From Gnetum montanum (lineage: Eukaryota > Streptophyta > Gnetopsida > Gnetales > Gnetaceae): DNA of 64,000 bases. The position numbers and the translations under genes are program-made. Of the stretch, positions 57,195-64,000 are shown piece by piece. A model generated the notes under the pieces. It ran no database searches, was not told the origin of the DNA, and worked only from the letters and a program-made list of their open reading frames with translations. Position 1 is the stretch's first letter, and each line of letters starts with the position of its first letter. The DNA is taken from contig MNCI01004661.1 in NCBI GenBank assembly GCA_015680685.1, positions 1,912,947 to 1,976,946 on the forward strand. Reading direction: 5' to 3'.

Positions 57195-57701
57195 ATGCAT
57201 ATAGTCATGCTAACACATGTTGTCACCGATTGGGTCAAAGCTGGCCACCTTCCCAAGAAATTCTCTTATCTTGGGAGTCCTCTGATATACTTACAAATCA
57301 CTCGAAATACATCATGCAAGGCTCTTTTGGATTCAGGTTTCAGTGTCAACTTGATTTCTCAAGAAATGTACAAGGCCTGGAACTTGTCTCCATTGAAAAA
57401 TAGTAACATCCATCTAGAATGGGTCAACTAGTCCATCACTATCCCATTAGGACTAGTGGAAGACATTGTTACCACTATTTGTGGGTGGTCGTACCTAGTT
57501 GACTTCCTAGTGATTCAGGTAAACAACAATAAGGGGGACTTGCCAATCATAATGGAAAGAGCATGGCTAAGTGCCATTGACGCATGCCTAGGAATATACG
57601 ATCTTTCCCTAGAAATATCAAAGGAAAATACATTCAAAAAGATCAAGAAGAAGCAAGTTTCATGCATCACATACAATGACACAAGGTGTAATTACGTGTA
57701 G
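57195..57701 (+). pseudogene. Protease of element E
   Basis: Retropepsin-like aspartic protease. Active-site segment CKALLDSGFSVNLIS at about 57310-57355 with the catalytic Asp kept; C-terminal flap partner GDLPIIMERAWL at about 57535, where relatives have an ILGRPFL-type sequence. One stop at 57429 divides it. It is in frame with the end of gag, so a gag-pro-pol polyprotein is likely. Confidence 0.82.
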
Positions 57702-57939
57702 AGGTCATGGTTTGTGCAAAGTTTAGCATTGCCTACATGCAATCAGTGTACACAAGTGATTAACATACAAAGATGCATGTATGCAATAGCCACACAATGG
57801 GAAGACACCCAATGGCTAACAACTGATCAAGAAAGAAATTCACTCATATGCATGGAACCAACTGAGGGTTTGACTTATGCTTACATCAATAGCATAGATG
57901 CATTAGAGTAAGCCCACCGCAAACTTCCAAGTCTTAACC

Positions 57940-59455
57940 TTGAAATTTCAACTTGGAGAAGTTGGAAATCCCTGAGAAATTTAAGCAAGAGCCCCTTGAG
58001 CTGAAACCATTGCCCACCGGTATGGAATACACATTCTTAAAAATAGAAAATTAGTAATTATTAATGCTAAGCTTGCTCCTCAATAGAAAGAAGAACTGTT
58101 GAAAGTAATCAATAGATGGTCAAAAGCCTTCTCTTGGTCATATCCCAAATTAACTGGAATAGATCCTAGGATATGCCAAAATAGAATTTACATTGAACCC
58201 TCCATGAAGCCTCAAAGACAACCGCAAAGGTGATTGAACTCTAAGCTAAAGCAAGTATTAAAGGAAGAAATCAAATAGCTTCTCAAGGCTGGGTTCATAT
58301 ACCCCATTGTTAATAGCGAATAGGTTAGCCCCTTGGTTATTGTGCCTAATAATGGAGGCAAATGGAGGATGTACATAGATTTCAGGCTACTAAATATGGT
58401 AACATTCAAAGATCATTTTCCATTTCCATTTTTCGACCAAGTTTTAAACACCATCACAAGGCATTGCTATTATAGTTTTTTTGATGGATATAGCAGATAT
58501 AACTAAATACCCTGAAGACCAAGCCAAGAATACATTCACTAGTCCTTGGGGAATGTTCACATACAAAAAAATGTTGTTTAGCTTGTGCAATGCCCCTGCA
58601 ACATTTCAATAACTAGTTCTAAGAATCTTCCAACAACAGATAGAAAATGGTGTAGAAGTCTTTATGGACAATTTCTCCACCTATGGAGAAAACTTTGATC
58701 AAGCCTTACACTAGTTAGAGAAAGTGTTAAAAATATGAGTAGAAACCAATTTGAGACTCAACTATTAGAAAATTCATTTGATGGTCCAAGAGGGCATAGT
58801 ACTACGGCACAAAATCTCACACACAAGGATAGAGGTAGACCCCAAGAAAATCAAAGTTATCCAAGGAATTACCCATCAACTGGAAACTATCAAAGATATT
58901 CGATCATTCCTTGGACATACTTGCTACTATAGGAGATTTATTGAGAACTTTTCAAAGGTTTCCAAACCATTGGTAAAATTAATGAAAAAGGACATACCTT
59001 TCGAGTGGACTAGGGAATGCAAATTAGCTTTTCAAACTCTGAAACAGAAGCTAGTAGAAACACCCATTCTACAAGCTCCTGACTGGTCCAAACCATTCCA
59101 TATCATGACTGATGCATCCAACTATGCTTTAGGAGTTGTAGTTACATAGTTAGATGACCAAAAGCATTCTTATTACATCCACTATGCAAGTAGAAGTATC
59201 GTTGGTGCACAACTTAAATAAACTACCACAGAGAAAGAATTAATGGTTGTAGTGTTTGCACTAGAAAAGTTAAAACACTATGTATTGGAATATAAAGTAT
59301 ATATACATATAGATCATAGTGCAATTTGGTTCCTCATGAATAAGTTGATGGTAAGCCCTCGTATCATATGATGGCTTATAATCTTACAAGAGTTTGATTT
59401 AATGATGATCGATAGCAAGGGCACTGAGAATGTAGTTCTTGATCATTTATCTTAG
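57940..59455 (+). pseudogene. pol: Reverse transcriptase and RNase H of element E
   Basis: RT begins around YTFLKNRKLVIINAKLAP (58030), with SWSYPKLTGIDPRIC (58130), LVIVPNNGGKWRMYIDFRLL (58335) and a frameshifted middle part. The active site reads VEVFMDNFSTYG near 58655; Athila relatives have FMDDFSVYG, so the second catalytic Asp is Asn. The thumb and connection, IEVDPKKIKVIQGI and SFLGHTCYYRRFIENFSKVS, lie at 58830-58965. RNase H starts at PFHIMTDASNYALG (59095), with ASRSI, TEKELMVVVFALEKLKHY (59230) and a HIDHSAI segment (59310). Three or more frame changes and many stops. Confidence 0.9.
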
Positions 59456-59559
59456 TTGCGATGGGACAATAAAGACAATGAATATCCAATTTCTGATCAT
59501 TTCCCTGATGAATTCCTCTTTGCTGGTGTAGTGAACAATCAATCACCCATAGAGATATA

Positions 59560-60918
59560 CTAGTACAATAGCATTCTTACCTATCTCCTCACCCAATAAA
59601 CACCACAAGAGTTAAACCTTAAGAAGAAACAACAGTTTCTTCACTGAGCCAAGTACTTTATGGAGATCAATGGAAAACTTTACAAAGTATGTTCCATTGG
59701 CTTGGTTTGATGGTGTGCTCCTGATATAGATCAACTGCAAGTTCTCCAAGATGGTCATGAGGGTCCTATGGGGGTCATTACATTGGAAGATGAATAGCCA
59801 TCAAGATCCTGCTTGTAGGATATTATTGGCCTACATTACTTCAAGACACCCATCGTTTCGTCCAATCTTGTAAGCACTGTCAACATGATGGGGGAATGAT
59901 TGCTAGAATGGAGGATCTACAATAATGGATTCAACCATTAGAACCCTTCGACATTTTGGGAATTGATTTTATGGGGCCAATTATACCAATGTCTAATGGA
60001 AAATCTTATATTATTGTTGTCGTTAATTACCTAACAAAATGGACCAAAGAAACTGCTGTTAAAGATTGTACATCATCTACAACTGCACGATTTTTTTGAC
60101 AACAAATCATAAATAGCTTTGGTGTGTTGTGTGCACTTATTTCAGACAATGATACACACTTCATAGGTGCAACTTTTTGGAAATTAATGCAACACTTAGA
60201 GGTTGAGCATAAATTGACTACACCATACCACCCCCAAGTGAATGGTCAAGCAGAAGTCACCAACAAGAAGATTACGAAGATATTGACAAGAACCAATAGC
60301 AAGTTTAGGCAAGACTAGAGCACTAAACTGAACAATGCTCTTTGGGCATACCACTCCACATAGAAACTCCCTACAAGCTACTCTCCCTATGAGTTAGTGT
60401 ACGATAAATTACCAACACTTCCCATTCAAACTGAGCTCCTTACACTATCCACGACATGTGATCTCAACCTTGATCTTGATCTAGCATGGAAACAATGGTT
60501 AGTAATCCTTAACTTGCTAGATGAAAATCAATTAGCTACCCTGTCATCTAACGAATTGCACAAGGCATTCAATAAACAATGTCATGACCTAAGGATTAGG
60601 AAAGTTAAATATCAACTGGGAGATAAGGTTCTCTACTAGAATCCCACACATGTGCTGCAACGTACTAAATTTCAAACATTGTGGAAAGGACCTTATATTA
60701 TTTATGTAACTTGTCCTTCAGGAGCCATGACAATATACAAACCTGAGAATCCAAACAAGAAATTTTTGGTCAACATACAACAAACCAAACCTTTCCATGA
60801 GCTTAGGATAGCCAATACACACGCTACCTTTGTTGATGAACAATCTTGCTCACTATTTTGGATCTCCTCCTTCCAACTCAGTCGTGGGGGAGATGGACAC
60901 CTATGCTACCCGTTTTAG
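59560..60918 (+). pseudogene. Integrase of element E
   Basis: HHCC finger region 59735-59890 (HEGPMG, YYWP-like, SCKHCQ in shifting frames). Catalytic core: FDILGIDFMGP near 59950, LISDNDTHFIGATFW near 60140, and HPQVNGQAEVTNKK near 60230, so D, D and E are all present. A conserved AYHST-KLPTSYSPYELVY follows at 60350. The C-terminal domain reads YQLGDKVLY-NPTHVLQRTKFQTLWKGPY (60610-60690) and closes at a stop near 60918. Stops at a few places; best-preserved catalytic triad in the window. Confidence 0.9.
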
Positions 60919-63624
60919 GCGCTCGGTTCTTTTTGAATATTTATTTTTCACATTTTTGTTTTACACATTTTTCCAACTTTTCTTATTTTTTTTACACCAT
61001 CATGCATATTTTTACTATTTCTTTGTTTGCTTGATTTACTTTCATTCATCATCCAATAAGTGCTCATGATGGTGGATTGCATTATATCATATTGATTACC
61101 AATGTTTCGTTTTTACCTTTGAATTATGATGCTGATATTAAGGTATGGTTCTTTTGGTAAAATAGGCAATGAGTCCACATCGTCCACTCATCCATACAAC
61201 TCTATGGTCTCCTTTCACTTGGAACTATGCAGTCCCTTTTTCTAAGTAAATTTATTAATGAATTGGTGGCTGGGTACTTTTCAAACCAAGGAAATACTCA
61301 AGGGATGAAAAGGGTGTGACTTCAAGGGGATTCGAAGCATTTGTGCTGGCCATTCTCTTGGATCCCTCGATGCTTGTTTCTTGGGTTTTCTACCATTCTG
61401 ACATTGTTCAAAAATCAGGAAGCTGAGTGAATAAAAATAAGTCTTTGCATGGTGTGGTTCTCACACAAAAAAAAAGGAGAAAAGTGAGAATTCAAAGCAC
61501 ACCCCTTAAACATAATAAAGCAATATGTACTACAAGCATTAGTTATGGAACTGGAAAGACATGTTACCCATGCCTGAAGGTTCCCACTAACTAAGGCCCT
61601 TTCTCACTTCTTGCTTCTCCATCTCACTCTCCTCAGAATGGTGGTGACTCTTTGTGGAAGCATTCTTGTTGCTTCAAGTGTATGGATTAGTCAAGTGTGT
61701 TGATGCAAGGTCACTGGATGTGATCTTTTTGAGTTTGGATTTGGGATGAGTTCTACTCAGTCACATTAACCATAAAGTACACAAGGGACTTTACACAACC
61801 TTGTTCTTGGGATTCCATTCCATTCTCTCCTCTCCATCTTTCTTTCCATTTTCATGCATGATCCGGTTGAATTCCAAGGACTAAGTGCTCATGATTTTGG
61901 ATTACATTATATCATATTGATTGCTAATGTTTGGTTTTTACCTTTAAATTATGATGCTGATATTAAGGTATGGTTATTTTGGTAAAATAGGCAATGAGTC
62001 CAAACTGTCCACTCATCCATACAACTCTATGGTCTCCTTTGGCTTGGAACTGTACAATCCTTTTTTCTAGGTCAATTTATTAATGAATTAGTGGCTAGGT
62101 ACTTTTCAAACCAAGGAAAGACTCAAGAGATAAAAAGTGTGTGACTTCAAGGGGATTCGATGTATTTGTGCTAGCCATTCTCTTGGGTGCTTGGATGCTT
62201 GTTTCTTGGATTTTCTACCATTCTAACATTGTTCAAAAATCAAGAAGCTGGGTGAATAAAAATAAGTCTTTGCATGGGTTATTTCTCATGCAAAAAAAAA
62301 AGGAGAAAAGTGAGAATTCAAAGCACACCCCTTAGACATAATAAAGAAATATGGGCTACAAGCACTAGTTATGGAGCTGGAAAGACATGTTACCCATGCC
62401 TGAAGGTTCCCTCTAACTAAGGCCCTTTCTCACTTCCTACTTCTCCATCTCTCTCTCCTTGGAATGGTGGTGACTCTTTGTGGAAGCATTCTTGTTTCTT
62501 CAAGTGGATGGATTATTCAAGTGTGTTGATGCGAGGTTACTAGATGTGGTTTTTTTGAGTCTAGATTTGGGATGAGTTTTACTAAGTCACATTAACCATA
62601 AAGTAAACAAGGGACTTTACACAACCTTGTTCTTAGGATTCCATTCCATTCTCTCCTCTCCATCTTTCTCCCCATTTTTCCACCTCATTGCCAATTTTAT
62701 CATTAGTCTGTTCTAGGTTGATGCATTTTTTTTCTTTGGTGAATTCTTGTAGGTAAGTTTTTAACTCTTGCTTCCAAATGACATTCCTAGAGCCTACGGA
62801 CTTTTTGGTTTGTGGGTTTGTCAGGGCATAAAGGGCATGAGCTTGCTTTGGGGAGGACCCACTGGCATTTTTTTTATGCAATTGTTAGCTTCTTTCCCTT
62901 AAACATTTCTTGCAATCAATCATTTCTTATTTCATCCCCATCCATGACATCCATTTTATTGGCATTACTGTTGTTAATTTTTCCCATCTTTCTTATTTCT
63001 CATATTTTTCCATCTTATAGCTACTGGAGGTTCGCTATTAGTTGTGGGGGCCTTGGCACAAATTTTTCAGTTTTCTTCATTTTACTATTTGCCTAACCCC
63101 TACACCTTGGGTAGTCACCTATGATAAATCTCCAAACCAGTTTCTGCCATAACCGCAACTTAGCCAATGCACTTCATATCAAGGCAAGGTATCAATTGTA
63201 TTCTGGTTTATCTATCCTTGCTCATTTGTGACTGTGTTATGTGTGTAGATGGTGATCATACAAACAATGGACTGGGCTTGGAGGAAGCACTCAGGATGGA
63301 CTAGAACTGGATCATTTACGAAAGGAGCAAGTCTAGTGGCATGGCTATGGATAAACAACAGAAGGTGCAATCTTAGCATTGGTGGCAACACACATCAATT
63401 TATTTCTCTCTCTTTCTCTACAAGCTACTAAATAAAGGCTTGGATGTCATTCATGTACGAGTGTTCACCACAATGGTCATGAATACTAATGTTGTAATAT
63501 GCTTATTGATCCGTCATTAGGCATGTTGACTTTGTCATCCCATTCCACCGTTAGTTGTTAATTAATCAATAATCCCATACCTTCCCAATATTTTGTAAGA
63601 AACTCGAGGACAATTTTTTATTTA
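60919..63624 (+). other. Long 3' region of element E between integrase and 3' LTR
   Basis: About 2.7 kb. No intact gene. It contains the tandem duplication described separately and, after it, AT-rich DNA with hydrophobic short frames (62812-63096). Athila-type elements often carry an envelope-like frame here; what remains is too broken to claim one. Confidence 0.65.
61061..62685 (+). repeat. Direct tandem duplication of about 825 bp in element E
   Basis: Unit 1 61061-61885, unit 2 61886-about 62685, both opening TGCTCATGAT and sharing TTATGATGCTGATATTAAGG, TCCACTCATCCATACAACTC and CACACCCCTTA segments. By eye they differ at several percent. Each unit includes a frame with a hydrophobic segment of about 20 residues followed by a Lys-rich tail (unit 2: VFVLAILLGAWMLVSWIFYH at 62160-62220). 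Confidence 0.88.
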
Positions 63625-63636
63625 GTCATGGGGGTA
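63625..63636 (+). promoter_or_regulatory. Polypurine tract of E
   Basis: GTCATGGGGGTA directly before the LTR start TGATGAGAG; the same word precedes the F LTR. Confidence 0.75.
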
Positions 63637-63834
63637 TGATGAGAGTGGTTACTCTAGTAGTTTATTCTAATTATTAGATCCGTTACTTTAGTGGTTTATT
63701 CTAATTATTAGAGCAATTACTCTAGCGATTTATTCTAATTATTAGAGTGGTTACTCTAATTATTATAGTAGTTGCTCCCAAGCCTATAAATACAATGCCC
63801 AAGCACACAATTGAAAAAGAAGTCTTTTAGTAGT
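63637..63834 (+). repeat. 3' LTR of element E, first 198 bases
   Basis: Matches 53664 onward, including TATAAATA at 63785-63792, but carries about 3.6 copies of the 34-bp U3 unit against 2.6. It stops matching at 63834, inside the LTR, where H begins. Confidence 0.88.
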
Positions 63835-64000
63835 TGATGAGACCTGAATTGCTCATAGTGCTGGCGGTCGCCTTAAGGCACCCACGTTAAGGCACCCACG
63901 ATAAGGCACCCCTGTTGTATCATGGGTTGCGTTGTATCATGGGCCGTGTTGTATTATGAGCCGCGATATCGCGTATGCGATGTATCATGGGCCGCGATAT
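63835..64000 (+). repeat. Start of an LTR of element H, cut by window end
   Basis: Starts TGATGAGACCTG, the LTR start type of this lineage, at the point where E's LTR breaks off. It contains three copies of TTAAGGCACCCACG-type and four of TGTATCATGGGCCGCG-type short repeats. Orientation is inferred from the TGATGA end and could be either a 5' or a 3' LTR. Confidence 0.65.

Larger units (their letters stand above)
53664..63834 (+). mobile_element. Element E: Athila-like Ty3/gypsy retrotransposon, plus strand
   Basis: 5' LTR, tRNA-Asp primer site, gag, protease, RT, RNase H, integrase, a long 3' region with a tandem duplication, a polypurine tract and the first 198 bases of the 3' LTR, which is then broken by H. 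The FMDN form of the RT box, the primer site and the TGATGA/TCATCA ends support the Athila lineage. Internal stops and frameshifts throughout. Confidence 0.88.

Noticed and set aside
62812-63096. Envelope or membrane protein gene in element E
   Set aside because: Hydrophobic but AT-rich, short and without any signal I can match to an envelope-like protein; not seen in a second copy.
1-64000. Host genes, organelle DNA, tRNA or rRNA genes
   Set aside because: Nothing resembling a tRNA clover-leaf, rRNA or organelle gene was seen; every long stretch is accounted for by retroelement modules. ORF-X is the only candidate for captured host sequence.

Overview
The window is plant nuclear DNA made almost entirely of nested, decayed LTR retrotransposons. 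I see no intact host gene, rRNA, tRNA or CRISPR array. The evidence for a plant is two Ty3/gypsy lineages known from plants: a Tat-like family with two RNase H domains and a short-armed gag zinc knuckle, and an Athila-like family with an FMDx-type reverse transcriptase and a tRNA-Asp primer site. Density and nesting depth suggest a large genome such as a gymnosperm or other large-genome vascular plant; the species cannot be named from this sequence.

I use letters for the elements. Element A (Tat-like, minus strand) runs from before base 1 to 48203. Its 5' LTR is 45864-48203, its gag-protease is 42228-45396, its antisense gene (ORF-X) is 5758-9810 and its pol is 1645-5092. Element C (same family, plus strand) splits A: LTRs 11564-13318 and 40456-42227, gag-pro 13727-17540, ORF-X on the minus strand 18061-22510, and pol 23326-26727. 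A truncated tandem copy (C', 9811-11563) precedes its 5' LTR. Element D (Tat-like, minus strand, 28422-40419) sits in the 3' noncoding part of C with a perfect 5-bp target duplication (AAGGT). A itself ends inside an Athila-like element F (48204-51015), which appears to sit in the gag of a minus-strand Athila-like element G (51016-53582). Element E (plus, 53664-63834) is a nearly complete Athila-like copy. Its 3' LTR is cut at 63835 by the LTR of another element, H.

The most interesting system is shared by A and C. Between protease and reverse transcriptase, on the opposite strand, both carry the same multi-exon gene (ORF-X). It has its own TATA-like box, an ATGATG start, at least seven inferred spliceosomal introns (five with visibly conserved positions), an N-terminal region resembling FCP1/NIF-type HAD phosphatases, a domain I do not recognise, a coiled coil and an acidic tail. 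Introns on this strand cannot be spliced from the retroelement's genomic RNA, which explains how they survive transposition. In addition, tandem arrays of a roughly 27-48 bp unit with a TTAAACTAG-like core lie on both sides of pol in A, C and D, always in pol's orientation. Pol starts at its own ATG just downstream of the array.

All coding regions are broken by stops, frameshifts or deletions, and several catalytic residues are lost. D is the youngest Tat-like copy (about 17 differences in the first 270 bp between its LTRs by hand count) and C is older (about 26 in 190 bp), which agrees with the nesting order.
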